A program made the translations under genes and the position numbers. Of a stretch of 64,000 nucleotides of DNA, positions 33,942 through 42,171 are shown piece by piece. The notes beneath the pieces are model-generated. The model was not told where the DNA came from, ran no database searches, and saw only the letters and a list, made by a program, of their open reading frames with translations. Source of the DNA: JBMNEH01 sp050948665 (GTDB lineage Bacteria > Bacillota > Clostridia > Christensenellales > UMGS416); NCBI GenBank assembly GCA_050948665.1, contig JBMNEH010000001.1, forward strand, positions 434,001 through 498,000, written 5' to 3'. Every line of letters begins with the position of its first letter. The first letter of the stretch is position 1.

Positions 33942-33960
33942 GTACTAATACGATTAGTAC
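33942..33960. promoter_or_regulatory. Palindromic operator of the GntR regulator
   Basis: GTACTAAT-ACG-ATTAGTAC is a perfect 8-bp inverted repeat, centred about 24 bases after the -10 box and 14 bases before the regulator start codon. YtrA-type regulators bind such sites in their own leaders; binding by this regulator is inferred. Confidence 0.75.
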
Positions 33961-33974
33961 AGAAGGAGTCGGCA

Positions 33975-34340
33975 ATGATACATCTGGATCTGCGGAGCCG
34001 GGAGCCGATCTACGAGCAGATCGCCGCGGGGTTCCGGAGGCTGGCACTGGCCGGCGTGCTGGAGCCGGGGAGCCAATTGCCCTCCGTCCGGCAGCTTTCC
34101 GCCGAGCTGGGGGTGAACCCCAACACGGTGCACCGCGCCTACACGCTGCTGGAGGAAAGAGGGGTGACCTATTCCCAGCCCGGAAGGGGCAGCTATATCT
34201 CCCCCGATATGGCGCAGAAGGCGGACGCCGCCCGGGAGATGGCGCTGGAGGGTCTTACACGGCAGTTGATCAAGGCCAGGGAAGCGGGAGTTTCCCGGCA
34301 GGAGGCGGCAGAGCGGCTCGAGGAGGTTTACCATGTTTGA
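33975..34340 (+). CDS. GntR family transcriptional regulator, YtrA subfamily
   Basis: A 121-residue regulator with an N-terminal winged helix (residues 1-75: REPIYEQIAAGFRRLALAGV, LPSVRQLSAELGVNPNTVHRAY, GRGSYIS) and a short helical C-terminal tail instead of a large effector domain, as in YtrA proteins that control ABC transporters. The start at 33975 is chosen from AGAAGGAG; the frame extends upstream through the promoter without a site. It overlaps the ABC ATPase gene by eight bases. It probably represses this operon through the palindrome at 33942-33960, with release by cell-envelope stress, as known for the subfamily. Confidence 0.92.
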   Translation: MIHLDLRSREPIYEQIAAGFRRLALAGVLEPGSQLPSVRQLSAELGVNPNTVHRAYTLLEERGVTYSQPGRGSYISPDMAQKADAAREMALEGLTRQLIKAREAGVSRQEAAERLEEVYHV

Positions 34341-35229
34341 AATGATCGGAATAACAAAGAGTTTTGACCGCCGGGAGGTCCTTAAGGATATCACGGTGAC
34401 ACTGCGGGAGGGGTCGATACTGGGGGTGGTGGGCACCAACGGCGCCGGCAAGTCCACCCTGCTGCGGATCGCTTCCGGCGCATACCGGCCGGACGCCGGC
34501 CGGGTGCTGCTGGACGGGGAGGAACTCCGGGAGGATTCCCCCGTCCGCAGGGAGATCTTTTATATCTCCGACGATCCCTATACCTTCCCCAACGGTACGA
34601 TTTGGGAGATGCGGGATTTTTACCGCGCACTGTACCCCGCTTTTGATGATATTCTGCTTTCCCGGCTGACAGAACTGCTGGGGCTGGGACTGCGGCAAAA
34701 GACATCCTCCTTTTCCAAGGGGATGCTGCGGCAGGCGATGATCTGCCTGGCCTTTGCCTCCCATGCCCGGATGATCCTCTTTGACGAGACCTTCGACGGG
34801 CTGGACCCGGTGATGCGGCAGGCCGTAAAGGGACTGATCGCCCAAAGGGTGGAGGCGGGAGAACTGCTGCCGGTGATCGCCAGCCACAACCTGCGGGAGC
34901 TGGAGGACATTGCCGACCATGTGGCGGTGTTGCACCGGGGCATGATGGTGTCCGAGCTTTTCCTGAACCGGGAGCAGGAGCTGGTGAAGGCGCAGTGCGC
35001 CTTCGAAGAACCGCCGGAGAGGGACTGGTTCCGGGAGCTGGAGCTGCTGCAATGGAATCCCAACGGACGGTTCGTCTCCTTTACGGCGAGATGCTCCAGA
35101 GCGGAGGCGGAGGCGGCGCTGGCAGCCCGCAACCCTTTGTTCAGCGAGTTCATCCCCCTTTCTCTGGAGGAAATCTTTATTGCGCAAATGGAGGGCGTAG
35201 GTTATGAAGCAAAGAATATTCTCCTCTAA
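34333..35229 (+). CDS. ABC transporter ATP-binding protein
   Basis: A 298-residue ATPase subunit. It has Walker A GTNGAGKST (residues 34-42), a Q-loop near PVRREIFYISDDPY, a divergent signature FSKGMLRQA in place of LSGGQ, Walker B MILFDETFDGLD, and the switch His in IASHNLRELED. The shortened signature is normal for YtrB-like ATPases. It overlaps the regulator gene upstream by eight bases and the permease gene downstream by 26 bases, which indicates translational coupling. The complex probably exports a lipid-linked or antimicrobial compound or adjusts the envelope; the substrate is unknown. Confidence 0.92.
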   Translation: MFEMIGITKSFDRREVLKDITVTLREGSILGVVGTNGAGKSTLLRIASGAYRPDAGRVLLDGEELREDSPVRREIFYISDDPYTFPNGTIWEMRDFYRALYPAFDDILLSRLTELLGLGLRQKTSSFSKGMLRQAMICLAFASHARMILFDETFDGLDPVMRQAVKGLIAQRVEAGELLPVIASHNLRELEDIADHVAVLHRGMMVSELFLNREQELVKAQCAFEEPPERDWFRELELLQWNPNGRFVSFTARCSRAEAEAALAARNPLFSEFIPLSLEEIFIAQMEGVGYEAKNILL

Positions 35230-37201
35230 AGGACTGTTTGGCAATACCCTGTACCGCAGCAGCTGGCTGGGGCTGGTCAACGGCATACTGTTCTTCTTTG
35301 CGCTGCCGGTCGCCATGCTGTTTATTCTGCAGGACCCGTTTTTACCCGATGACAGGGCGACCCGGGCGGCGGAGGTGTTTATCCCCGGGGAGGGCGGGTA
35401 CGGCATCTGGATGCTCCTCGCCATGATGATGGGGGCGGTCACCGCCTGGGCGATGAGCATATACCTGCATGACCGCCGGCAGGTGATCTTCTTCCACAGC
35501 CAGCCGGTTTCCCGGCGTGGACTGTACCTGACCCGGCTGTCCTCGGGATTGATATGGTTTGCCGCGGCGCTGCTGACCAACCTGCTGCTGACGGCGGTGG
35601 TATTCGCGGCTTTCGGCACCGGGGTGCCCTGGGGCAGGATGGCGGCGCTGTTCGGACTCATGCTGCTGGGATTCTTCTTCCTCTTTTCGGCGACGGCCTT
35701 CTGCGCGCCGCTGGCCGGCAGCGCCCTTTCCCATATCGAGGTGACGGCTTTCGCCCTGTTCGCGCCGGTGGGGCTGGCGGGCAGCGGACTGCTGTTGTGC
35801 GGCCGCTTCTTCTCCACCTTTGTCGTGCAGCCCTGGTTAAAGCCGCTGCTCCGGCTGTGCGGCCCGGCCTGGATGCTGAGCCTGCCGATCGAGGGGGAAT
35901 CCCTCTGGTGGCTGGCGGTTTATGCCGTGGCGGCGGCGGTACTGCTGGCGCTGGGTGTGACGCTTGTGGGGAAATATCCCTCGGAGGCGGCGGGAACCAC
36001 CCTGACCTACCCCTTTACCCGCACCGTCATCCGCCTGCCGGCGGTATTCATGGGGACGGTGTTCATGGGCGCCTTCTTCTACATCATCAGCAATAGTCCG
36101 CTGCTGGAGGGGCTGGGCTGCCTGCTGGGCGGGATCCTGGTCCATATGTACTGCCAGGGACGCTTCTTCCGGGATTTCCGGGCAGTGTTCCGGGGCTGGA
36201 TCAGCCTGGCGGCGCTGTTGATCGTCAGCGGCGCGCTGATGGTCTGCATGGGACTGGATGTCTTCGGCTACGACCACTGGCTGCCGGAGAACGACGCGGT
36301 GGCTTCCACCGGCGTGTTCGTCTGGTCGGAGAACTATTCGTATGACGGGCCGGAGGATCTTATAAACGAGGGAGAGGAGTGGGTGACTGTCAGCCGCGGG
36401 CTGGCGGAGAGCGGCCTGACCGTGGTCGATCAACCGGACGCCGATTTCTATTTCAGCTCCGTCCGCATCCTCTGGAAAATGAAGGACGGCAGAACCGTCA
36501 GCCGGCAGTATCAGCTGCCCAGGACTTCGGAAAATCTGGAGATGCTCTGCCGCCTGCAGAATTCCCCGGCCTACCGGGCGGCCTACGGCGCGGATACCCT
36601 TGCCGAGGCGCTGGGGAACGCTGCGTATGTCGGCCTGTGGGCGGAGGACCGGCTGAACATGGACTCGGCAAAAGAAAACTATGTCCATGACCCGGAGACG
36701 GTTGCCCGGCTGCTGGGAGCCCTGTCGGAGGATTACCTTGAGAAAGGGGTTTCCCCGGGAGTGGGCACGCGGGTCACGGTGCAGGTTAACATCGAAGCGG
36801 GGGACGGCTGGAAGAGCAGCGCCTTCCCGGTATATGCCGACTGGAGCCGGAGCCTGCGTGTGCTGGAGGAGGAAGGCCTTTGGGCACCTCCCGGTGAGGA
36901 GTCGATCTACCGGTTCTACGGCCTGCGGATCTACAAACCGGACGGAGACGCCTTTACGGTGACGGAGCCGGAGGAGATGCTGGAGGCGCTTGCCTGCCTC
37001 CAGTGGCAGGGGGAGTTTACCGATACGGAGAACAGGGAGCTGTTCCTGCCGTGCGCGCTGCTGTCCTCAGCGGAGGAGAGGAGCGAAGGGAGTTTCTATA
37101 TCACGGAAAAGTACCCCGGGGAAATATTATTCCCGGGAACGGATACCGTCAATCTGATGTACCTGCCGCTGGAGGAGTATAACCGCCTTTACGGCGAATA
37201 A
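35204..37201 (+). CDS. ABC transporter permease (ABC-2/YtrC-like)
   Basis: A 665-residue membrane protein. Hydrophobic segments span about residues 20-38, 65-83, 105-125, 143-168, 170-195, 222-240, 270-290 and 325-345, followed by a large hydrophilic C-terminal region of about 310 residues (from WLPENDAVASTG), which is predicted to face outward. Similar large permeases with an extracellular domain accompany YtrA-type regulators. The start at 35204 (MKQRIFSSKG) lies within the end of the ATPase gene behind GGAGGGCG. A palindromic terminator follows at 37213. The C-terminal domain shows no recognisable enzyme motif. Confidence 0.85.
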   Translation: MKQRIFSSKGLFGNTLYRSSWLGLVNGILFFFALPVAMLFILQDPFLPDDRATRAAEVFIPGEGGYGIWMLLAMMMGAVTAWAMSIYLHDRRQVIFFHSQPVSRRGLYLTRLSSGLIWFAAALLTNLLLTAVVFAAFGTGVPWGRMAALFGLMLLGFFFLFSATAFCAPLAGSALSHIEVTAFALFAPVGLAGSGLLLCGRFFSTFVVQPWLKPLLRLCGPAWMLSLPIEGESLWWLAVYAVAAAVLLALGVTLVGKYPSEAAGTTLTYPFTRTVIRLPAVFMGTVFMGAFFYIISNSPLLEGLGCLLGGILVHMYCQGRFFRDFRAVFRGWISLAALLIVSGALMVCMGLDVFGYDHWLPENDAVASTGVFVWSENYSYDGPEDLINEGEEWVTVSRGLAESGLTVVDQPDADFYFSSVRILWKMKDGRTVSRQYQLPRTSENLEMLCRLQNSPAYRAAYGADTLAEALGNAAYVGLWAEDRLNMDSAKENYVHDPETVARLLGALSEDYLEKGVSPGVGTRVTVQVNIEAGDGWKSSAFPVYADWSRSLRVLEEEGLWAPPGEESIYRFYGLRIYKPDGDAFTVTEPEEMLEALACLQWQGEFTDTENRELFLPCALLSSAEERSEGSFYITEKYPGEILFPGTDTVNLMYLPLEEYNRLYGE

Positions 37202-37212
37202 ACCAAATAAAA

Positions 37213-37245
37213 CAACCGCCGGTTTTTTAGCCGGCGGTTGTTTTT
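37213..37245. terminator. Bidirectional terminator after the ABC operon
   Basis: CAACCGCCGG and CCGGCGGTTG form a perfect 10-bp stem around TTTTTTAG, followed by five T. It also serves the convergent methyltransferase gene. Confidence 0.9.
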
Positions 37246-37255
37246 ACGGGCTGCC

Positions 37256-38473
37256 CTATATTTCCCGGAAAACGCCGCCCAGCGCTTCGGCGGCGGCGCG
37301 GAGGGGGGGATCGCCCAGTACCCCGGCTCTGCCGCAATAATGGGTCAGGGCGGCCGTGACCTGCTCCGGGGCCTCTCCCAGGAACAGCAGGCATTTCCGG
37401 GGCAGATCCTGCTCCTCATCCAGCAGGGCGGCGATCTCCCCGGGCGACAGCCGGCGGATATCCAGGCAGAGGGCGGCGGCTTCGGCACAGTCGTCCATCC
37501 AGTCGTCCATGGTGTCCGACAGGGAGACGCCGGGGGCGCAGGCGTAGGTAAAGAAATCACCGAAGGCGTCCTCCGCCGGGAGGGTGAGCCGCCGGGAGCT
37601 CAGCAGCAGGGGAACGCCGCGGGCCGACCGGGGGCCGCCGGTCAGGGGGCGCATCGCGGAGATATGGGCGGGGGTGGTGCCGCAGCAGCCGCCGATGCCG
37701 TCTGCCCCCGCCTCCAGCAGCCCTGCCATCAGGGAGGCCATGGCTTCCGGACCGTAGGGAAAGAGGGTGACGCCCTCCTCCACCCGGGGCAGGCCGGCGT
37801 TGGGCTGTACCAGGAGGGGGAGGGAGGCAGCCCGCGCCATGGCTTTGACCACCGGCAGCAGTTCCCCCGGGCCGCCGGAGCAGTTGACCCCGGCCGCCGC
37901 CGCCCCCAGAGCTTCCGCCGCCACGGCGCAGCAGGCGGGGGTATTCCCCATCAATGTGCGCCCGTTATCCTCAAAGGTGAAGGAGAGGATGAAGGGCAGC
38001 CCCAGCGCTTTCGCCTCCAGACCCACCCGCCGGGCTTCGGTCAGGTCGCACTGGGTCTCAATCATGGCGAAATCCGCCCCCGCCCGTATGCCGGCTTCCA
38101 GCGCCGGCCGCACCAGGGCGCCCAGCCCGGAGAAGGTCAGCCCGCCGTAGGGGGCGCAGAAATCCCCCACGGGGCCGATATCCAGCCCGATGAGGCAGCC
38201 GGGCGCGCCTTCCTTTGCCGCCCGCACGCCGGCTTCCGCCATCTCCGGCAGCTTGTCCGCCAGACCCAGCCGCCCGGCCTTCCGCAGGTTGAGGCCGAAG
38301 GTATTTGCGGTGGCGAATTGGGCGCCGGCTTCGGCATACTCCCGATGAATGGCCGCCATTTCCCGGTAATGGGTCAGGTTGAGCAACTCCGGGCAGCTTT
38401 CCCGCAGGCCCCTTTGCTCCAGCAGCGTGCCCATGCCCCCGTCCGACAGAAAGATCCCCTCCGGCAGTTTCAT
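37256..38473 (-). CDS. Homocysteine S-methyltransferase family protein with C-terminal extension
   Basis: A 405-residue protein. Residues 1-280 form the homocysteine methyltransferase barrel: FLSDGGMGTLLEQRGL at the N-terminus and the zinc-binding cysteines in AAGVNCSGGP (Cys198) and IGGCCGTTPAH (Cys263, Cys264). This resembles the N-terminal module of cobalamin-dependent methionine synthase. The remaining ~120 residues do not show a B12-binding DxHxxG motif and are unrecognised. It is preceded by a promoter (38502-38530) and GGGAGG. It could methylate homocysteine or demethylate a methylated thiol; the methyl donor is unknown. Confidence 0.85.
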   Translation of the reverse strand: MKLPEGIFLSDGGMGTLLEQRGLRESCPELLNLTHYREMAAIHREYAEAGAQFATANTFGLNLRKAGRLGLADKLPEMAEAGVRAAKEGAPGCLIGLDIGPVGDFCAPYGGLTFSGLGALVRPALEAGIRAGADFAMIETQCDLTEARRVGLEAKALGLPFILSFTFEDNGRTLMGNTPACCAVAAEALGAAAAGVNCSGGPGELLPVVKAMARAASLPLLVQPNAGLPRVEEGVTLFPYGPEAMASLMAGLLEAGADGIGGCCGTTPAHISAMRPLTGGPRSARGVPLLLSSRRLTLPAEDAFGDFFTYACAPGVSLSDTMDDWMDDCAEAAALCLDIRRLSPGEIAALLDEEQDLPRKCLLFLGEAPEQVTAALTHYCGRAGVLGDPPLRAAAEALGGVFREI

Positions 38474-38501
38474 CCCGTACCTCCCGCGATTTTATGCGAT
38501 G

Positions 38502-38530
38502 ATTGTAACATACCGGGAAAATTGGTTCAA
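38502..38530 (-). promoter_or_regulatory. Promoter of the homocysteine methyltransferase gene
   Basis: On the minus strand, TTGAAC (38525-38530) and TACAAT (38502-38507) with a 17-base spacer. Confidence 0.65.
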
Positions 38531-38565
38531 CCGCAGATTTGCCCCCGCCCGCCGCGCCGCTGCCG

Positions 38566-38594
38566 TTGCGGCGCGCTTCCCGCCGTGCTATACT
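38566..38594 (+). promoter_or_regulatory. Promoter of the diaminopimelate dehydrogenase gene
   Basis: TTGCGG and TATACT with a 17-base spacer, ending 23 bases before the start codon and divergent from the methyltransferase promoter. Confidence 0.65.
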
Positions 38595-38617
38595 CTCGAT
38601 ATAGAAGGAGGCAGAAT

Positions 38618-39598
38618 ATGGGCAGGATCCGTATCGGCATTGTGGGCTACGGCAACCTTGGGCGGGGGGTGGAGCTGGCCCTGCGGCAGCAGCCGGATAT
38701 GATGGCGGCGGCCATACTCTCCCGCCGGGCGGGCAGTTTTACGCCCCTTACCCCCGGACTGAAGGTATACCCCCTGGAGGCGGCGGAAGAGCTGCTGGGC
38801 GTGGCGGATGTGATGATACTCTGCTGCGGCAGCGCCACCGACCTCCCCGTACAGGGACCGATGATGGCGGCCGGCTTCAACACCGTGGACAGCTTTGACA
38901 CCCACGCGAGGATACCCGAATATTTCACCGCGATGGACGCCGCCGCCCGGGATTCCGGCCGGCTCAGCATCATCTCCGTGGGTTGGGATCCCGGCCTCTT
39001 CTCCCTGAGCCGGCTGTACGGCAGGTGCGTGCTGCCCGAGGGGAGGGACTATACTTTCTGGGGCAGGGGGGTCAGCCAAGGACATTCCGACGCCGTCCGC
39101 CGGATCCCCGGCGTGCTGGACGCCCGGCAATATACCGTGCCGGCGCCCGAGGCACTGGAAGCGGTCAGCCGGGGGGAGACGCCGGAGCTGACGACCCGGC
39201 AGAGACATACCCGGGAGTGCTATGTGGTGGCGGAGGAAGGGGCCGACAGGGGGCTGATCGAGAAAACCATCAAGAGCATGCCCGACTACTTCGCCGAGTA
39301 TGATACCACGGTGGAGTTCATCACCCGGGAGGAGATGGAGGCCAGGCACGCCGGCATGCCCCACGGGGGCAGGGTCATCCGCAACGGCGCGACCGGCGGG
39401 GGGGCTGCCCAAACCGTAGCTCTTTCCCTGAGAATGGAATCCAACCCGGAATTTACCGCCTCAGTGCTGACGGCTTACGCCCGGGCGGCCCACCGTATGG
39501 CGGAGAGGGGGGAATACGGCGCCCGCACCGTACTGGATGTGCCGCCGGCGCTGCTGTCCCCCCTGCCGCCGGAGGTTTTACGGAAGGAGCTGCTGTGA
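38618..39598 (+). CDS. ddh: meso-Diaminopimelate D-dehydrogenase
   Basis: A 326-residue NADP-dependent enzyme that makes meso-diaminopimelate directly from tetrahydrodipicolinate, for lysine and peptidoglycan. The Rossmann motif is IGIVGYGNLGRGV; CCGSATDLPVQGP, NTVDSFDTHARIPEY, SVGWDPGLFSLSRLYG and WGRGVSQGHSDAVRRI are substrate and cofactor regions highly specific for this family. The ATG at 38618 follows GAAGGAGG. A long in-frame extension upstream runs antisense to the methyltransferase gene and is not coding. The length equals the family norm. Its presence implies the one-step dehydrogenase branch of lysine synthesis. Confidence 0.95.
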   Translation: MGRIRIGIVGYGNLGRGVELALRQQPDMMAAAILSRRAGSFTPLTPGLKVYPLEAAEELLGVADVMILCCGSATDLPVQGPMMAAGFNTVDSFDTHARIPEYFTAMDAAARDSGRLSIISVGWDPGLFSLSRLYGRCVLPEGRDYTFWGRGVSQGHSDAVRRIPGVLDARQYTVPAPEALEAVSRGETPELTTRQRHTRECYVVAEEGADRGLIEKTIKSMPDYFAEYDTTVEFITREEMEARHAGMPHGGRVIRNGATGGGAAQTVALSLRMESNPEFTASVLTAYARAAHRMAERGEYGARTVLDVPPALLSPLPPEVLRKELL

Positions 39599-39655
39599 TG
39601 CGGGTTCCCGGTTTGGGAGGGGAAAGAAAGAGCGGAGACCATACGGAGGAAAGCG

Positions 39656-40438
39656 ATGAGAATCAAGATGATCGTCACCGACCTGGACGATACCTTCCTC
39701 CGCGATGATAAAACCATTTCGGAGAGGACTATAGCGGCATTCAGAAAATGCCGCGAAAAGGGAATCAAAACCGTTTACGCCACCGGAAGGGGGGACAGCT
39801 CCGTCATGCTTGCCCCCTCCGCGCTATTTGACGGTTTTGTGCGTATGAACGGCGCGACCGCGCATGCGGGCGACAAACTGATATACGACAGACTCATACC
39901 GATAAGCGAGATCCGCGGTTTACTGACCGCCGCCGACCGGGCAGGATTGAAAATCGCGGCGGAAAGCGACGGCAGGCATTACGCGAATTTCCATGTCACC
40001 GACGTATGGCCCTATATGGAGGATTATGAGATAGCGGATTTCAAGAGCCTGGATATCGAAACCGAAAAGGTATATGTCCTCGCCGAATCGCCGGAAGCGA
40101 TCGATTTGATGGAGAGGTATCTGCACGGGGGCCTGCGCTTATGCGTCAGCCGCGACGGCCTCGCGATGGTGATGCACAGCGAGGCGATGAAATCCAAAGC
40201 CGTCGCCGCCCTTGCGGCATATTGGGATATCGACATCGCGGAGGTCGCGGCGTTCGGCGATGATACGAACGATATCGATCTGCTGAGGGAATGCGGCATC
40301 GGCGTGGCTGTCGCCAACGCGGTGGATGCGGCGAAAGAGGCGGCCGACCATATCTGCGATACCAATGAGAACGACGGTGTCGCGAAATGGCTGGAGACCC
40401 ATGTATGCGGTTCGGAAACGGCGGGGACCAGGGGATGA
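39656..40438 (+). CDS. Cof-type HAD-IIB family phosphatase
   Basis: A 260-residue haloacid dehalogenase-type hydrolase. Motif I is VTDLDDTFL (nucleophile Asp9, acid Asp11), motif II lies near VYATGR, motif III is the Lys in AMKSKAVAAL, and motif IV is FGDDTNDIDLL. The cap domain between motifs II and III is of the Cof type. Such enzymes dephosphorylate sugar phosphates, flavin or thiamine intermediates; the substrate here is unknown. GGAGGAAAGCG precedes the ATG, 57 bases after ddh, so it may be in the same transcript. Confidence 0.9.
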   Translation: MRIKMIVTDLDDTFLRDDKTISERTIAAFRKCREKGIKTVYATGRGDSSVMLAPSALFDGFVRMNGATAHAGDKLIYDRLIPISEIRGLLTAADRAGLKIAAESDGRHYANFHVTDVWPYMEDYEIADFKSLDIETEKVYVLAESPEAIDLMERYLHGGLRLCVSRDGLAMVMHSEAMKSKAVAALAAYWDIDIAEVAAFGDDTNDIDLLRECGIGVAVANAVDAAKEAADHICDTNENDGVAKWLETHVCGSETAGTRG

Positions 40439-40694
40439 AAAAACCGGAACTGACAGCGGACGGCGCTGAGGAAAGCGGGCCGGACGCATTGCCGCGGACT
40501 CTTTAGAACAGGGAAGAAAAAAGCGGTATAACCATGGATACGGCTTTGTATAAGCCGTACAGCCGTAATACACCCGTATGAGGAATAACGCCTCAAAGGC
40601 GGGGGACGGGAGAGGCAGCCCGCCCTCCTTTTGTTTCCGGTGACAAAGCGGGAATTTTTTACGAAAATTTTACATGAATAACAGAAAACAGGTG
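40439..40694 (+). other. Spacer between HAD and PadR genes
   Basis: No convincing gene is seen. The stretch contains a small TACGGCT/AGCCGTA hairpin (about 40540-40560) and the terminator at 40598. Confidence 0.5.
40598..40635 (+). terminator. Terminator upstream of the PadR operon
   Basis: GGCGGG and CCCGCC form a 6-bp stem with a 15-base loop, followed by CTCCTTTTGTTT. Confidence 0.5.
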
Positions 40695-40723
40695 TTGACA
40701 ACTATTACGTTCGGTGATATATT
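40695..40723 (+). promoter_or_regulatory. Promoter of the PadR-DUF2812 operon
   Basis: A perfect TTGACA (40695-40700) and TATATT (40718-40723) with a 17-base spacer. Confidence 0.75.
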
Positions 40724-40752
40724 ACGTATAGCGATATAGTTGCGAACGTAAT
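40704..40752. promoter_or_regulatory. Inverted-repeat operator of the PadR regulator
   Basis: ATTACGTTCG (40704-40713) and CGAACGTAAT (40743-40752) are perfect 10-bp arms, with related GATATATTACG/CGTAATATATC motifs between and beyond them. One arm lies inside the promoter spacer. Autoregulation by the adjacent PadR is inferred. Confidence 0.65.
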
Positions 40753-40786
40753 ATATCGCCGAATACAACGGAAGGAAGGTCGAGAG

Positions 40787-41104
40787 ATGGGGGAAGCAAT
40801 CAAAAACCGCGCTTTGGCAGAATCCGTGTATTACATTCTGCTCTGTCTGCACCGCCCGGCGCATGGCTACGCGCTGATGAAGAATATCGCGGAAATAACG
40901 AACGGCCGCGTAAGAGTCGGGGCGGGCACACTCTACGGAGCGCTGGACAACTTACAGAAAAGGAAATGGATCAAACCCCTGGACGGGCCGCCGGACAGGA
41001 AGATCGAGTACATCATTACGGACAAAGGGAAGAGGTATTTTGAGGCGGAGCTTGCACGGCTGGAGGAGCTGTTAAGGCACGCGCAGGAAGTAAGGGGGGC
41101 ATAA
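40787..41104 (+). CDS. PadR family transcriptional regulator
   Basis: A 105-residue winged-helix regulator of the PadR type. ESVYYILLCLHRPAHGYALMKNI is the conserved N-terminal helix and HGY motif, VRVGAGTLYGALDNLQKRKWI is the recognition helix region, and RKIEYIITDKGKRYFEAELARL is the wing and dimerisation helix. GGAAGGAAGG precedes the ATG. It overlaps nothing but lies one base before the DUF2812 gene, its usual partner. It most likely represses its own operon at the inverted repeat in the promoter; the inducer is unknown. Confidence 0.92.
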   Translation: MGEAIKNRALAESVYYILLCLHRPAHGYALMKNIAEITNGRVRVGAGTLYGALDNLQKRKWIKPLDGPPDRKIEYIITDKGKRYFEAELARLEELLRHAQEVRGA

Positions 41105-41105
41105 A

Positions 41106-41654
41106 ATGAAATCAAGAGTGAAAAAAGCATTTCTGGACCTCAACAAAGAGGAGGAGTGGCTGAACGAGCAGGGCGAAAACGGCCTCATGTTGATCGGATA
41201 CGATAACGGGGAATACGAGTTCGAGGATGTCTCGCCCGCAAAATACCGGTATAAGATCGATATCCCCCATTATACCGGCGTAAAGAAGAGAGACTACTTC
41301 GAGTTCTTAGAGGAAAGCGGGATCAGCGCCGCGGCGGAATACGGCGGAAGGGTATATCTGCGCAAGAACGCTTCCCTCGGTCCGCTGGAACTGTATACGG
41401 AGCATTTTGAAATCAGCAAGCAGACAAGAAAACGCTACGCGCATTATTTCAGCACCGGCATCTCACAGTTTACGATCGGTGCGGCGATGCTGGCGCAGAT
41501 TTTCGGGTTCGCGAGAGGGAATCCCACGGCGATTTGGATATCCGCGATATTCGGGACAATACTCACGGTATCGGGCATCGTGTTTTTCATCCTAGGCGCC
41601 CTGGGATATAAAAGACATTCCCCGAAAAAAGAAAAACCGCGTCTGTGGGAATAG
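41106..41654 (+). CDS. DUF2812 family membrane protein
   Basis: A 182-residue protein. The N-terminal half has FLDLNKEEEWLNEQGENGLML and YEFEDVSPAKYRYKID, which match the DUF2812 pattern found next to PadR genes. Two hydrophobic segments near the C-terminus (about residues 118-137 and 145-167) anchor it in the membrane. One base separates it from the PadR stop codon. The pairing with PadR is known for the family, but the activity is not. The C-terminal tail is basic (KRHSPKKEKPR). Confidence 0.8.
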   Translation: MKSRVKKAFLDLNKEEEWLNEQGENGLMLIGYDNGEYEFEDVSPAKYRYKIDIPHYTGVKKRDYFEFLEESGISAAAEYGGRVYLRKNASLGPLELYTEHFEISKQTRKRYAHYFSTGISQFTIGAAMLAQIFGFARGNPTAIWISAIFGTILTVSGIVFFILGALGYKRHSPKKEKPRLWE

Positions 41655-41680
41655 CGGCCACCCGTTCATCACGGTAATTG

Positions 41681-41713
41681 AAAAGGCGGCGCGGGGGATC
41701 CCCGCCGCCTTTT
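41681..41713. terminator. Bidirectional terminator between DUF2812 and DUF3021 genes
   Basis: AAAAGGCGGC pairs with GCCGCCTTTT, with an inner GGGG/CCCC extension. The A and T flanks allow termination in both directions. Confidence 0.75.
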
Positions 41714-41722
41714 CGCGCGGCT

Positions 41723-42160
41723 TTATTGATTCTTTTCGGCAATGCGCTTGTTCATCTCTTTCGCGACTCTCTTCTGGTAGGCGTAGAAGAACAGCCAGAC
41801 GACAAAGGCGGTCACGACTTCACCGGCGATGGCGATGACGGCCGCAAGGACGCCTTTATCCGTGGGGATCCACCCGACAAAGAATCCCGCGGCAGTCATT
41901 ACGACACACCCGATCCCCATGTGGATCAGCGTTTGAACGGGGAGCGACAGCCTGTCATTTCCGTAGACGACGGTCGGCAGGCCGAAGCCCAATCCGATCG
42001 CCAAGGTGCCGGCGGCCATTTTGGAAAACGCGTAATCCGTCATCTGAAAATTACCGCCGAAGCTGATGTCAAACACCACGCCGCTGATCACGAAAAGCAC
42101 GGCGGCCAGGCTGGTGGCGATAAGGGTGTTTTTCAGCAGAGCGTTCTTTTTAGATTTCAT
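41723..42160 (-). CDS. DUF3021 family membrane protein
   Basis: A 145-residue protein with four hydrophobic segments (about residues 12-32, 47-65, 75-97 and 104-126) and a basic C-terminal tail. It lies 11 bases downstream of a LytTR regulator gene. The LytTR-DUF3021 pair is a recurring two-gene module in Firmicutes in which the membrane partner is thought to control the regulator. GGAGGTTTATC precedes the ATG; a frame extending to 42232 would overlap the regulator. The DUF3021 assignment rests on topology and context more than on a signature. Confidence 0.75.
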   Translation of the reverse strand: MKSKKNALLKNTLIATSLAAVLFVISGVVFDISFGGNFQMTDYAFSKMAAGTLAIGLGFGLPTVVYGNDRLSLPVQTLIHMGIGCVVMTAAGFFVGWIPTDKGVLAAVIAIAGEVVTAFVVWLFFYAYQKRVAKEMNKRIAEKNQ

Positions 42161-42171
42161 GATAAACCTCC

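Larger units (their letters stand above)
33570..33974 (+). other. Spacer with terminator, dispersed repeat and promoter
   Basis: 405 bases without a gene. The stretch contains the long hairpin at 33625-33665, dispersed repeat copy F (33776-33847), the GntR operon promoter (33900-33928) and the palindromic operator (33942-33960). Confidence 0.7.

Noticed and set aside
37238..38617. Long in-frame upstream extension of diaminopimelate dehydrogenase
   Set aside because: The enzyme starts naturally at 38618 after AAGGAGG, with a promoter between; the extension is antisense to the methyltransferase gene.
40534..40581. A 15-codon open frame (MDTALYKPYSRNTPV) with an internal hairpin
   Set aside because: There is no Shine-Dalgarno sequence and no evidence of conservation.
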